Source: CAZEDM01 sp964511075 (GTDB taxonomy: Bacteria > Zixibacteria > MSB-5A5 > RBG-16-43-9). Taken from it: DNA of 64,000 nucleotides. Positions within the stretch are counted from its first letter, which is position 1. Every line of letters begins with the position of its first letter. The notes beneath the pieces were generated by a model. It made no database searches. It was not told where the DNA came from and saw nothing but the letters and a program-made list of their open reading frames with translations. Below, one piece after another: positions 16,960 through 25,609 of the stretch. Location: positions 1 through 64,000 of the forward strand of contig CAZEDM010000003.1 in NCBI GenBank assembly GCA_964511075.1, given 5' to 3'. The position numbers and the translations under genes were made by a program.

Positions 16960-17730
16960 TTATTCCTTTTTCTCTGTTCCCTCCTGCAGTTTCTTGATGA
17001 ATGGAGTAAAAAGATCAATGGGAACGGGGAAGATGGTAGTGGAGTTCTTCTCCGTTGCCACCTCGGTCAAGGTCTGCAGAAATCTCAACTGAATGCCAGC
17101 CGGAGTTTTACCTATAATAGCAGCGGCCTGGGATAATTTCTCTGCGGCCTGATATTCACCTTCAGCGTGGATTATCTTAGCCCTTCTTTCCCTTTCCGCC
17201 TCTGCCTGTCTGGCAATTGCCCTCTGCATCTCCTGAGGCAGGTCGACATTTTTAACCTCTACCACTGAAACTTTAATTCCCCAGGGCTCGGTTTGATCAT
17301 CGATTATCTTCTGCAGCTGCTGATTGATCTTCTCCCGATTGGATAGAAGGTCATCCAACTCCACCTGTCCTAAAACGCTTCTTAAAGTAGTCTGGGAGAT
17401 CATAGAAGTAGCATAAAGGAAATCCTCAACTTCTACGATGGCTTTGCTGGCATCCATCACCCGAAAATAGATTACGGCATTAACCTTAACAGTAACGTTA
17501 TCCCGGGTGATAACGTCCTGAGCTGGCACATCCATAGTTACTACCCTCAAGCTGACCTTAACCATACGGTCGACTATGGGGATAAGTAAAATCAGACCAG
17601 GACCTTTAGCGCCCATCAATCTGCCCAGCCTGAAAATTATACCTCTCTCATACTCTCTTAAGATTCTGATAGCATTGGCTAAGATAAAAAGCGCGATGAT
17701 GATAATGGTCAGAATACCTGCACCTGCCAT
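16960..17730 (-). CDS. Slipin (stomatin/SPFH family membrane protein)
   Basis: The 256-residue protein has one N-terminal membrane segment (about residues 4-22), then a Band 7/SPFH domain: 'REYERGIIFRLGRL.GAKGPGL', 'TMDVPAQDVITRDNVTVKVNAVIYFRV' and a C-terminal coiled region 'AIARQAEAERERRAKIIHAEGE'. Such slipins form membrane rings or microdomains and are usually paired with an NfeD protease that cleaves their hydrophobic C-terminal end. The nfeD gene is directly upstream on the same strand, 25 bases away, giving the classical pair. Confidence 0.92.
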   Translation of the reverse strand: MAGAGILTIIIIALFILANAIRILREYERGIIFRLGRLMGAKGPGLILLIPIVDRMVKVSLRVVTMDVPAQDVITRDNVTVKVNAVIYFRVMDASKAIVEVEDFLYATSMISQTTLRSVLGQVELDDLLSNREKINQQLQKIIDDQTEPWGIKVSVVEVKNVDLPQEMQRAIARQAEAERERRAKIIHAEGEYQAAEKLSQAAAIIGKTPAGIQLRFLQTLTEVATEKNSTTIFPVPIDLFTPFIKKLQEGTEKKE

Positions 17731-17755
17731 AGTTCCTCCTTGAAAGTTTAAAAGT

Positions 17756-19048
17756 TTAAGCTTTTTTCCTGATTACTTTTAAAACCAAGTTCTCTATTCC
17801 GATAACCTTTACTTTCTCACCTTTTTCTATACCGCCTTCCTGAGGGTCGCATTCTGCCTTCCAGATCTCGCCGTGAATGTTGACATAGCCTTCAGGTTTT
17901 AAATCCGTTCTTGCCACGCCTGTTCCTCCAATCATACCCTTATCACCGGTCGTTACCTTTTTCCTCTGAGCCTTAATTGCCATCCCCACCGCGAAGAGGA
18001 AGAAGAGGGCGGTTCCGATTACCACGGTAAGGATTACCACCAGCGAGACACGCATATAAGGCTCGGGTGAGTTGACCAGCATCAAAGAACCTAAGACCAT
18101 AGCTATTATTCCTCCTATAGTTAACGCACCGTGACTTACCACCTTGATTTCGGCAATGAATAATATCACTGCCAGAATTAACAAAAGCACGCCCGCATAA
18201 TTGATGGGCAGGCTCTGGAAAGCGAAGAACGCCAGGATCAGACAGATCCCGCCCACGATTCCGGGGAAGATAGCTCCGGGGTTGGAAAGCTCAAAGAAAA
18301 GTCCCCACATCCCCAGGGTGAAAAGTATATAGGCGATAGTCGGGTTGGAGATAGTCTCCAAGATCCTGTCTTTCCACCCGATCTCGACCCTTCTTATCTC
18401 CGCGCCTTCAGTATTTAAGGTTTTTTCACCTGTGGGCAGAGTAATTACTCTTCCATCTACCTGGTCTAACAGCTCCCTTAGATTATCGGAGACCAGGTCG
18501 ATAACGCTGTCCCTCAGTGCCTCGTATTCTGTCACGGATATGCTCTGCCTTACTGCCTTTTCCGCCCATTCGGTGTTTCTGCCTCTTCTATTGGCGATGC
18601 TTTTTATGTAAGCCACCGCATCGTTGGTAACCTTATCCTGCATAACCGAGTCTATCTGGCCGCCGATGCTGACCGGATGAGCCGCGCCTATATTGGTTCC
18701 CGGAGCCATAGCGGCGATATGGGCACTCAGGGTGATGAACACGCCGGCTGAGGCGGCTCTGGAGCCTGCAGGTGCTACATAGACTATCACCGGAACCTCG
18801 GAATTCAAAATCTTTTTGGTTATCTGACGGGTGGACTCGTCCAAACCACCGGGGGTATTCAATTCCACTATCAATGCCTCGGAGCTGTCCTCCACTGCGG
18901 AATCTATTGCCTGCCCGATAATCCTGACGGTAATGGGACCGATCGGTCCATCTATGGTTACCAAATCCACTCTTCTACTGGCCGAAAAAAGCAAAGAGGC
19001 AAAGCCCAAAAGTATAATCAAACCATAACCAATAATTTTTTTGCTCAT
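17756..19048 (-). CDS. NfeD-family membrane serine protease
   Basis: The 430-residue protein begins with a signal peptide, followed by a ClpP/SppA-like protease domain with 'NTPGGL', 'GSRAASAGVFITLSAHIAAMAPGTNIGAAHP' (the Ser in ASAG is the likely nucleophile). Then come four to five membrane segments (about residues 235-355), and the C-terminus is an OB-fold NfeD domain containing 'GMIGGTGVARTDLKPEGYVNIHGEIWKAE'. Full-length (1b) NfeD of this kind cleaves stomatin partners; the partner slipin follows. Together they probably maintain membrane protein quality. Confidence 0.93.
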   Translation of the reverse strand: MSKKIIGYGLIILLGFASLLFSASRRVDLVTIDGPIGPITVRIIGQAIDSAVEDSSEALIVELNTPGGLDESTRQITKKILNSEVPVIVYVAPAGSRAASAGVFITLSAHIAAMAPGTNIGAAHPVSIGGQIDSVMQDKVTNDAVAYIKSIANRRGRNTEWAEKAVRQSISVTEYEALRDSVIDLVSDNLRELLDQVDGRVITLPTGEKTLNTEGAEIRRVEIGWKDRILETISNPTIAYILFTLGMWGLFFELSNPGAIFPGIVGGICLILAFFAFQSLPINYAGVLLLILAVILFIAEIKVVSHGALTIGGIIAMVLGSLMLVNSPEPYMRVSLVVILTVVIGTALFFLFAVGMAIKAQRKKVTTGDKGMIGGTGVARTDLKPEGYVNIHGEIWKAECDPQEGGIEKGEKVKVIGIENLVLKVIRKKA

Positions 19049-19220
19049 AGGTGCTCCCTGTAAAACTTGTCAGCTGGAGTTAAAATATCTGAATCTTTTT
19101 AAAATAGCAACAAAAATTATTATTTTTATCTTTTTCACAAAGGAACAGATAAAACAGGTGGAAGTTTCTTTCAGGCGGAAATCTCAAAAATATTCGAGAT
19201 AAATATATTTTTCAATTTGT

Positions 19221-19249
19221 TTGACTTTTGAAACTTTTTATATTATATA
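19221..19249 (+). promoter_or_regulatory. Sigma70-type promoter upstream of the first glutamine synthetase gene
   Basis: TTGACT and TATATA are separated by 17 bases in a very AT-rich tract between the divergent nfeD and glutamine synthetase genes. Transcription would start near 19256, leaving a leader of about 60 bases. Confidence 0.65.
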
Positions 19250-19314
19250 AACGCTTTAAATTGAACTTAATGAATTAAAGCCGGTTCAGTTTTTTTATTT
19301 TGGAGGAAGATAAA

Positions 19315-20751
19315 TTGTTTAGAAGCATAAAAGAGGTTTTGGATTTTGCCAGAAGGAAGAAGATCGAGATGCTGGATCTGAAATACAGCGATCTTTTCGG
19401 GAAATGGCATCACCTGTCTTTGCCGGCAAGTCAGCTGAATCAGAAGATGTTCAAAACCGGAGTGCCCTATGACGGCTCCAGCACGCCGGGATTCAAATCC
19501 CTGGAGTCCGGGGATATGGTTCTGCTTCCGGATATATCCACTGCCCAGCTTGATCCATTCTGGGAGGTGCCGACTTTGAGTTTCATCTGCAGTTCGGCTG
19601 AGGCAGACAGCCTGGCTCTTTTTCCCAGGGGGCCGAGGTATATGATGCAGAAGGCCCAGGAGTATCTTTTAAAGACCGGGATCGCGGATGAGAGCATGTG
19701 GGCGCCGGAGTTTGAATTCTATATATTCGATAACGTTAGCTACAAGAACGACATCAATATGTCCTCTTACATCATCGACTCGAATGAGGCGGACTGGAAC
19801 TCGGGCCTTTTGGGAGGCAAAAACCTGGGGCACAAAATTCCACCGCATGGCGGATATGAGGCCATCCCTCCTTTGGATGATCTGTTCAACGTTCGCTCCG
19901 AGATGGTCGGTTTAATCGAGAAAAGCGGGATAAAAATCAGGTATCACCACCACGAGGTCGGGGGGCCAGGACAGTCGGAGATCGAGATCATGCCGGTGAG
20001 TTTCTTAAGGATCGGGGATGTCAGCATGTGGATCAAATACCTGATCAAGATGGTGGCGAAAAGGCACAATCATACAGTAACCTTCATGCCCAAGCCCCTG
20101 TATAACGAAGCCGGCAACGGGATGCATTTTCACCAGCATCTTTTAAAAAAGGGGAAGCCTCTGTTCTACGATAAATCCGGCTATGCGGGCTTGAGCAGGC
20201 TGGCGCTCTACTACATAGGCGGGCTTCTGACTCACGGTCCTGCTCTCTTAGCTTTCACCAATTCCAGCACCAATTCCTACAAGAGACTGGTTCCGGGATT
20301 CGAGGCACCGGTGAAACTGTTCTTCTCCTTAGCCAATCGCAGTGCGGCGATCAGGATTCCCAAATATGCCTACAACGACCCAAGGGAGAAAAGGATTGAG
20401 TTTCGTCCCTCTGATGCCTCCTGCAACGTATATCTGGCAGTTACAGCGCAGCTTTTAGCCGGGCTGGACGGAATAAAAAGAAAAATCGACCCCACCAAAG
20501 CAGGTTTTGGTCCGGTTGACAAAAACATCTTCCTTCTATCTGCAAAAGAAAAATCAAAGATAAAAAACCTGCCCTCCTCCTTGAAAGAAGCCCTGGATGC
20601 GCTGGAGAGGGACTGTGATTTTCTGCTTTGCTCAGGTGTTTTCACCGAGGAGCTTTTGGAGACCTGGATCGATTACAAATTAAACCGGGAATATAATGAG
20701 GTGAGGAACAGGCCGCATCCTTATGAGATAAGCCTGTACTATGACGTCTAA
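19315..20751 (+). CDS. Glutamine synthetase, type I-like (first of two)
   Basis: Glutamine synthetase joins ammonia to glutamate using ATP. This 478-residue form carries the N-terminal Asp-loop region 'PYDGSSTPGF', 'WAPEFEFYIFD' (metal-binding Glu), 'FMPKPLYNEAGNGMHFHQ', 'STNSYKRLVPGFEAPV' and 'NRSAAIRIP'. No adenylylation Tyr segment (NLY-type) is apparent, so GlnE-type control is unlikely. The start is a TTG at 19315 placed seven bases after GGAGGA; an in-frame TTG at 19300 would overlap that site. A second, shorter paralogue follows, so the two may differ in regulation or substrate. Confidence 0.93.
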   Translation: MFRSIKEVLDFARRKKIEMLDLKYSDLFGKWHHLSLPASQLNQKMFKTGVPYDGSSTPGFKSLESGDMVLLPDISTAQLDPFWEVPTLSFICSSAEADSLALFPRGPRYMMQKAQEYLLKTGIADESMWAPEFEFYIFDNVSYKNDINMSSYIIDSNEADWNSGLLGGKNLGHKIPPHGGYEAIPPLDDLFNVRSEMVGLIEKSGIKIRYHHHEVGGPGQSEIEIMPVSFLRIGDVSMWIKYLIKMVAKRHNHTVTFMPKPLYNEAGNGMHFHQHLLKKGKPLFYDKSGYAGLSRLALYYIGGLLTHGPALLAFTNSSTNSYKRLVPGFEAPVKLFFSLANRSAAIRIPKYAYNDPREKRIEFRPSDASCNVYLAVTAQLLAGLDGIKRKIDPTKAGFGPVDKNIFLLSAKEKSKIKNLPSSLKEALDALERDCDFLLCSGVFTEELLETWIDYKLNREYNEVRNRPHPYEISLYYDV

Positions 20752-20779
20752 ATTAAAAATGAGAGATGGAGGAACAAAA

Positions 20780-20816
20780 TTGAGAACCTTCAAACAGTCA
20801 GGTCTCCTGACCTGAC
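20780..20816 (+). other. 12-codon leader reading frame/start-region duplicate ending in a REP palindrome
   Basis: GGAGG (20769-20773) precedes TTG AGA ACC, the same first three codons as the second glutamine synthetase gene 130 bases later. After 11 codons the frame ends at a TGA inside a REP-like palindrome GTCAGGTCTCCTGACCTGAC (20797-20816). It may be a leader peptide, or the old gene start displaced when the REP sequence was inserted. Confidence 0.4.
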
Positions 20817-20912
20817 TAAAACCACTTAGGTTGAATATAAGCTTACAATCAAAAAAATCGGCAGGTAAATCTGCGAACCAAGGACGAACACTAAAAATGA
20901 AGGAGAGAAAAA

Positions 20913-22238
20913 TTGAGAACCAAACAAGATGTTTTGAAGCTGGTTAAGGAGAATAAAGTCAATTACGTCCGGCTATGGTTTACCGACATCCTGGGTTCTT
21001 TGAAGGGGATGTCGATTTCCACCAGGGAGCTGGAGGAGATCATGGAGGAGGGGCAGGGGTTCGACGGCTCCTCGGTTGAAGGTTTCGTGAGAATAGAGGA
21101 AAGCGACCTGGTGGCAATGCCGGACCCCCAGACCTTCAGGATATTACCCTGGTCGGTGAACGACGAGAGAGTAGCCCTGATGGTCTGCGATGTCCTGAAG
21201 CCGGACGGCTCGCCTTTTGCAGGTGACAGCCGCTATGTTCTGAAAAGGATTCTGGAGAAGATACAGAAGAAAGGCTGGACCTTCTACTGCGGGCCGGAGA
21301 TAGAGTATTTCTATTTTCCCTCCAAGGATAAGCCCGAGCCTATCGACGAGGGAGGATATTTCGACTACAGCACGGTCAGCCCGGGGACCAGGATGAGGAA
21401 ATCTGCCGCCACTGCCCTGGAGAGAATGGGCATACAGGTGGAGTGTACCCATCACGAGGTGGCACCTTCCCAGCACGAGATCGACCTGAGGTATCAGGAA
21501 GCGCTGGCTATGGCGGATTTTGTGATGTTCTACAGGTTGACAGTCAAGGAGCTGGCTTTAAGGGAAGGGTATTACGCCACCTTTATGCCCAAGCCTTTGT
21601 TCGGGCTGAACGGCTCGGGGATGCATACTCATCAATCTATTTTCGAGGGAGAGAAAAATGTCTTCTTCGATGCAAACGAGAAGAAGTATCATCTGTCGCC
21701 TTTAGCCAAACATTATATCGCCGGGATTTTCAAATATATCCGGGAGATATGCCTGGGCTTGAGCCAGTGGGTCAATTCCTACAAAAGACTTGTTCCGGGA
21801 TACGAAGCACCCGTCTACATCTCCTGGGGAACCAAGAACCGCTCCGCTTTAGTCAGAATTCCCGAATACAAGCCGGGCAAGGAAAAAGCCACCCGCCTTG
21901 AAGTGCGCTCCCCCGACCCGGCCTGCAATCCCTATTTAGCCTTTGCACTGATGCTGGCTGCGGGCTTAAAGGGTATGGAGGAAAAGCTGGAGATTCCTCT
22001 TCCGGTGGAGAAGGATATTTTCCATATGTCCGGAGAGGAAAGGGAAAAGCTCAATATCGGCTGTTTACCCGGTAGCCTGGAAGAGGCTATCTGCGAGTTC
22101 GAGAAGAGCAAGCTGGTAAGGGAGACTTTGGGTGAGCATATCTTCGGGTCTCTGGTGGCTAACAAGAAAGTGGAGTGGGATAAATACCGGGTGCATGTGA
22201 GCCAGTATGAGATAGATGGGTATCTGCCTATTTTGTGA
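20913..22238 (+). CDS. glnA: Glutamine synthetase, type I (second of two)
   Basis: This 441-residue enzyme has the compact length of the GSI-alpha group found in Firmicutes and archaea. Visible motifs: 'FDGSSVEGFV', 'GPEIEYFYF', 'FMPKPLFGLNGSGMHTHQS', 'WVNSYKRLVPGYEAPVYISWGTKNRSALVRIP', and the C-terminal 'RPHPYE'-like end is replaced by 'VHVSQYEIDGYLP'. No adenylylation site is seen, as expected for GSI-alpha, which is feedback-inhibited. It starts with TTG after AAGGAGAG. I assign glnA here because this copy fits the canonical form best; the upstream paralogue could share the role. Confidence 0.93.
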   Translation: MRTKQDVLKLVKENKVNYVRLWFTDILGSLKGMSISTRELEEIMEEGQGFDGSSVEGFVRIEESDLVAMPDPQTFRILPWSVNDERVALMVCDVLKPDGSPFAGDSRYVLKRILEKIQKKGWTFYCGPEIEYFYFPSKDKPEPIDEGGYFDYSTVSPGTRMRKSAATALERMGIQVECTHHEVAPSQHEIDLRYQEALAMADFVMFYRLTVKELALREGYYATFMPKPLFGLNGSGMHTHQSIFEGEKNVFFDANEKKYHLSPLAKHYIAGIFKYIREICLGLSQWVNSYKRLVPGYEAPVYISWGTKNRSALVRIPEYKPGKEKATRLEVRSPDPACNPYLAFALMLAAGLKGMEEKLEIPLPVEKDIFHMSGEEREKLNIGCLPGSLEEAICEFEKSKLVRETLGEHIFGSLVANKKVEWDKYRVHVSQYEIDGYLPIL

Positions 22239-22342
22239 ACCGTAGGGGCACGGTCCCGTCTCTGGCGGGATACCCCTGCTGATATGACGATAGGGTCTTC
22301 TGACCCAAGGGTATCAATAATGCCGTAGGGGCGTATGGCACT

Positions 22343-22981
22343 ATGAGCATTGAGAAAAATTGTAATGTGAAGATTCCAAGTATTGAGGAATTTAGAAAAG
22401 GGTGTAAAGAATTTGAAAGACGCGAAAAGCGTGATGTCATGTATAAAGTAGCAACATTTCTCGTAAAGAAGTTTTGGAGAAACCGTTCAAAAATGGCAGA
22501 TGGATTAGGGGTATTATTATTTACTTGGAATCAGGCATTTTATAGATATGGTTCTTTTGATTTCGATAAACTTGTAAAGTGCATAGATAAGAATTTCCAG
22601 AAGATTAACTTTTTTAGAAATAGAGATATCTCCAGCTTGTCAAATAAAGACTATGGTGATATAAAAGTATTATTTAACGAATTTCTGGAAGCTCTTCGAA
22701 TTGATACTGGCAATAAGAAAAGATACAAAAAAAGTCCAGTCTCGGTAGCTAAAGCTTTACATCTTTTAGCCCCTAAATTCTTCCCCCTGTGGGATGTTAA
22801 AATTGCAAAAGAATATAGATGTTACTATAGCAAAAATCCTTCAGATAAATATATTTTATTTTGTGAAAAGATGAAAGAATTCGCAGTTCAATTTAGAAAT
22901 CAAATATCTCTGTCAGGTAAAACAATCATTAAATTGATAGATGAATATAACTACTCAAAATACACAAAAGAATGGATTTAA
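22343..22981 (+). CDS. Hypothetical AT-rich protein
   Basis: The 212-residue protein is soluble, basic and mostly helical by eye. The clearest feature is a segment near residue 135, 'SVAKALHLLAPKFFPLWD..IAKEY', which I have the impression is shared by other bacterial hypothetical proteins, but I cannot name a family. The base composition is far more AT-rich than the flanking glnA and flavodiiron genes, so it was probably acquired. No signal peptide or membrane segment. Confidence 0.6.
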   Translation: MSIEKNCNVKIPSIEEFRKGCKEFERREKRDVMYKVATFLVKKFWRNRSKMADGLGVLLFTWNQAFYRYGSFDFDKLVKCIDKNFQKINFFRNRDISSLSNKDYGDIKVLFNEFLEALRIDTGNKKRYKKSPVSVAKALHLLAPKFFPLWDVKIAKEYRCYYSKNPSDKYILFCEKMKEFAVQFRNQISLSGKTIIKLIDEYNYSKYTKEWI

Positions 22982-23062
22982 TTGTATCTATTGCAACAAG
23001 TCACCTGACCCAAAGGAAGGAAAACCAGAAATAATGAGTAAAAAAATGGATGGAATGGGATT

Positions 23063-23575
23063 ATGTGTATTGCTAACATTTTGATGGATATTATAAACTG
23101 GTTTGACATTCACCAGGGTTTTGCGATGTTTGTTGTTACCTTGGCTTATGTGTTAACAACTCTAATTATCATTCTATTGCAAAGAAAACAGTTAAAACAT
23201 ATGACCACCCCTTGTGTTATAATAGATATACCTATTCCATATAAGAATAAACTTTTTTTAGTTCTACAAAATATAAGCAATGCGCCTGCGAAAAACATTA
23301 AAATAAAGTTCAAAGAAGATTTCAAGGGAATAGATGGGAAAATAAATATTAGGGAACTATTTGATAAAAGAAAATTTTCTTTGCTTCCACCAAATTCTGA
23401 AATTAAAGTATTTGTAGATTATTTTCCAAAGTATTATGATCGTAAAGAGCCTATGGTGTTGACTGGTGAAATAGAATATCAGAGTTCAAAAGGTAAGAAG
23501 TTTACGGAACCTATTAATATAAACTTAGAAGCTTATAAAGGGTTGTTTACTATTGATAAGAAGGAAACGAGGTGA
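23063..23575 (+). CDS. Hypothetical single-pass membrane protein
   Basis: The 170-residue protein has one hydrophobic segment at about residues 20-38, then a soluble beta-rich domain ('KNKLFLVLQNISNAPAKNIKIKF') with the look of an immunoglobulin-like or CARDB-like fold, facing either side of the membrane. The gene is AT-rich, like the preceding unknown gene. Its TGA stop overlaps the GTG of the flavodiiron frame, but the difference in composition suggests chance adjacency. An inner ATG at 23084 is another possible start. Confidence 0.55.
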   Translation: MCIANILMDIINWFDIHQGFAMFVVTLAYVLTTLIIILLQRKQLKHMTTPCVIIDIPIPYKNKLFLVLQNISNAPAKNIKIKFKEDFKGIDGKINIRELFDKRKFSLLPPNSEIKVFVDYFPKYYDRKEPMVLTGEIEYQSSKGKKFTEPININLEAYKGLFTIDKKETR

Positions 23576-24783
23576 AAAAAATGAGTTCGGTCAAATTAGC
23601 TGAAGATGTTTACTGGGTGGGGGCGGTGGACTGGGATACCAGGCATTTTCACGGGCATACCTATTCGACTCATCACGGGACGACTTACAATGCTTATCTG
23701 ATTATCGATGAGAAAATCGCCTTGGTGGATACGGTCTTTGCACCCTTTGCTGAGGAGATGATTCAGAGGATAAAACAGATCATCGATCCCCGGAAAATCG
23801 ATTACGTTATAGCCAATCACGTGGAGGATGACCATTCAGGTTCTCTGCCTAAAATTATGAGCCTGATTCCAGAAGCGAAACTGGTCTGTAACGCCCGCTG
23901 TAAGGAAGGTCTGTACAGGCATTACTATGCTGACTGGGATTTTCAATTAGTAAAAACCGGGGACAGAATAAGCCTGGGGAAAAATACTTTGAGTTTTCTT
24001 GAAGTGCCGATGCTTCACTGGCCCGATAGTACGTTCACCTATATCGAGGAAAACCAGATTCTTCTGCCCAACGATGCTTTTGGCCAGCACCTTGCCTCAT
24101 CCGAGAGATTCGATGACGAGATCGACGAGTGTCTACTGATGAGGGAGGCATCCAAATATTATGCCAACATACTTATGCCTTTCGGCTCCATCGTCCTGAA
24201 AAAAGTTGACGAGATGCAGAAGTTAGGCTGGAAGCCGAAGATGATCGCTCCCAGCCATGGGATAATCTGGCGGAAAAATCCGCAGAGGATAGTCAATTCT
24301 TATCTCAGATGGGGAAAGGGTGAAACAAAGAATCGGGTGATCATAGTTTATGATTCGATGTACGGTGCCACTGAGAGGATGGCTCGGACGATAGCTCAGG
24401 GGATAAAAGAGGAGGGAATTGAATTTGAAATTTACAAGTTTTCTATTACAGATAGAAATGATGTGATTACCGAGCTGTTAGAATCCAAAGGTCTCTTGGT
24501 GGGGTCCTCCACCGTGGACAACGACATGCTGCCGGACGTGTTCTCATTTCTGGGTATGCTGAAAGGACTTAAACCCAAGAATAAAATCGCAGGAGCTTTC
24601 GGCTCTTTCGGCTGGTCAGGCGGTGCGGTGAAAAATATGGAAAGCATATTTCAAGAGATGAAAGCCGAAATCTTTGAGCCGGGGATATCTTTTAAATATG
24701 TGCCGACGGAAGAGGAGTTGAATAGCTGTTTTGAATTCGGGAAAAGATTTGCGCAGAAGATGAAACAAGCTGGTAGCAGGTAG
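23572..24783 (+). CDS. A-type flavodiiron protein (FprA-like)
   Basis: Flavodiiron proteins reduce oxygen or nitric oxide to protect anaerobes. The N-terminal beta-lactamase-like domain has the diiron ligands NHVEDDH, a later His in 'MLHWPDS', Asp in 'NDAFGQH' and His in 'PSHG'. The C-terminal flavodoxin domain begins 'VIIVYDSMYGATERMA' (about residue 257). The protein has 403 residues, the normal length. No rubredoxin is fused or adjacent. The start may be the GTG at 23572 or the ATG at 23581, which has a GAGG site. The last residues (AGSR) come from the heptad repeat that runs over the stop codon. Confidence 0.93.
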   Translation: MKKMSSVKLAEDVYWVGAVDWDTRHFHGHTYSTHHGTTYNAYLIIDEKIALVDTVFAPFAEEMIQRIKQIIDPRKIDYVIANHVEDDHSGSLPKIMSLIPEAKLVCNARCKEGLYRHYYADWDFQLVKTGDRISLGKNTLSFLEVPMLHWPDSTFTYIEENQILLPNDAFGQHLASSERFDDEIDECLLMREASKYYANILMPFGSIVLKKVDEMQKLGWKPKMIAPSHGIIWRKNPQRIVNSYLRWGKGETKNRVIIVYDSMYGATERMARTIAQGIKEEGIEFEIYKFSITDRNDVITELLESKGLLVGSSTVDNDMLPDVFSFLGMLKGLKPKNKIAGAFGSFGWSGGAVKNMESIFQEMKAEIFEPGISFKYVPTEEELNSCFEFGKRFAQKMKQAGSR

Positions 24784-24801
24784 CAGGTAGCGAGTAGAGA
24801 G
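24769..24801. repeat. Period-7 repeat tract (GTAGCAG words) over a stop codon
   Basis: Four degenerate copies of GTAGCAG run through the 3' end of the flavodiiron gene; the TAG stop is part of one copy. Confidence 0.75.
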
Positions 24802-24870
24802 GGTAAAGAAATGTAGCACTTGGCTTTATGCCCTACGGGTGCGGAGTTTTCGTAGTGCGAGGCTTTAGCC

Positions 24871-24941
24871 TTGCCAGGTCAGGGGACCTGGCAAGCACAA
24901 AAACCATCTATATGTGACCGTCGGGTCCCCTGACCCGACGG
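24871..24941. repeat. REP pair (BIME) left of the transposase gene
   Basis: REP 1 (24871-24898) has core GGTCAGGGGACC with arms TTGCCA/TGGCAA and ends in GCAC. REP 2 (24914-24941) is inverted: GTGA, then arms CCGTCG/CGACGG around GGTCCCCTGACC. The two thus point at each other, the standard layout of a bacterial interspersed mosaic element. The transposase ATG lies ten bases after the second unit. Confidence 0.88.
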
Positions 24942-24950
24942 TGAAATTCT

Positions 24951-25505
24951 ATGCCATTAAGTAATAGAAAATATTTTGAAAGAAACGGATATTATATTAC
25001 AACAAGCGTTAATAAATTCATTAAGATTTTCAGGGAGAGAAAATATATTGATATTATTTTAGAAAATCTTAACTTTTACAGGAAAAAGTATGGCTTTAAG
25101 TTAATTGGCTATGTAATTATGCCTGATCATTTACATATGATGATTTATCCTGACCAGAAAAGAGTTGTAGAGATTTCAAGATTTATTGAGGATTTTAAGA
25201 AATTCACTTCAAGAAAGTTGCGAGAACTAATGGTGAAAAACAGAAAGTCAGGATGGTTAAAGTTGTTTAGATTAAGCGATGGCAAAAAGAAGAACTGGAA
25301 ATACCAAATCTGGCAACAGGGATTTGATGATTTAGGTGTTTATAGCCCTAAAGTAGTAAGAACAAAGTTGAATTATATACATAATAATCCAGTCAGAGCT
25401 GAATTAGCAGAACAGCCTGAGGATTACTTGTATTCGAGTGCCAGGAACTATATATTAAATGACCATTCGGTGATTAAAGTTGATACAGAGTTACTGAATT
25501 TCTAA
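24951..25505 (+). CDS. REP-associated tyrosine transposase (RAYT, Y1 HUH family)
   Basis: RAYTs are single-copy relatives of IS200/IS605 transposases that nick REP hairpins and are thought to spread REP sequences. This 184-residue protein opens with 'YYITTSVNKF', carries the HUH metal motif in 'MPDHLHMMI' (HLH at about residue 60-62), and ends with 'LNYIHNNPVRAEL....DYLYSS', the usual family C-terminal signature. I cannot pin the catalytic Tyr without alignment. Both sides are flanked by REP pairs whose spacing and core sequence match, so the enzyme and its substrate repeats are found together. The coding sequence is AT-rich. Confidence 0.92.
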   Translation: MPLSNRKYFERNGYYITTSVNKFIKIFRERKYIDIILENLNFYRKKYGFKLIGYVIMPDHLHMMIYPDQKRVVEISRFIEDFKKFTSRKLRELMVKNRKSGWLKLFRLSDGKKKNWKYQIWQQGFDDLGVYSPKVVRTKLNYIHNNPVRAELAEQPEDYLYSSARNYILNDHSVIKVDTELLNF

Positions 25506-25514
25506 TACTTATAA

Positions 25515-25594
25515 CTCGCCAGGTCAGGGGACCTGGCGAGCACAGTTTATAGTTTAGAGTTATATGTGCCCGTCGGGTCCCCTGACCCGACGGG
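25515..25594. repeat. REP pair (BIME) between transposase and HEPN-like genes
   Basis: Unit 1 (25515-25543) has arms CTCGCCA/TGGCGAG around GGTCAGGGGACC and ends GCAC. Unit 2 (25566-25594) is GTGC followed by the inverted unit CCCGTCG..CGACGGG. It is nearly identical to the pairs at 24871 and 26380. Confidence 0.9.
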
Positions 25595-25609
25595 AAGAAA
25601 TAAGATAAA

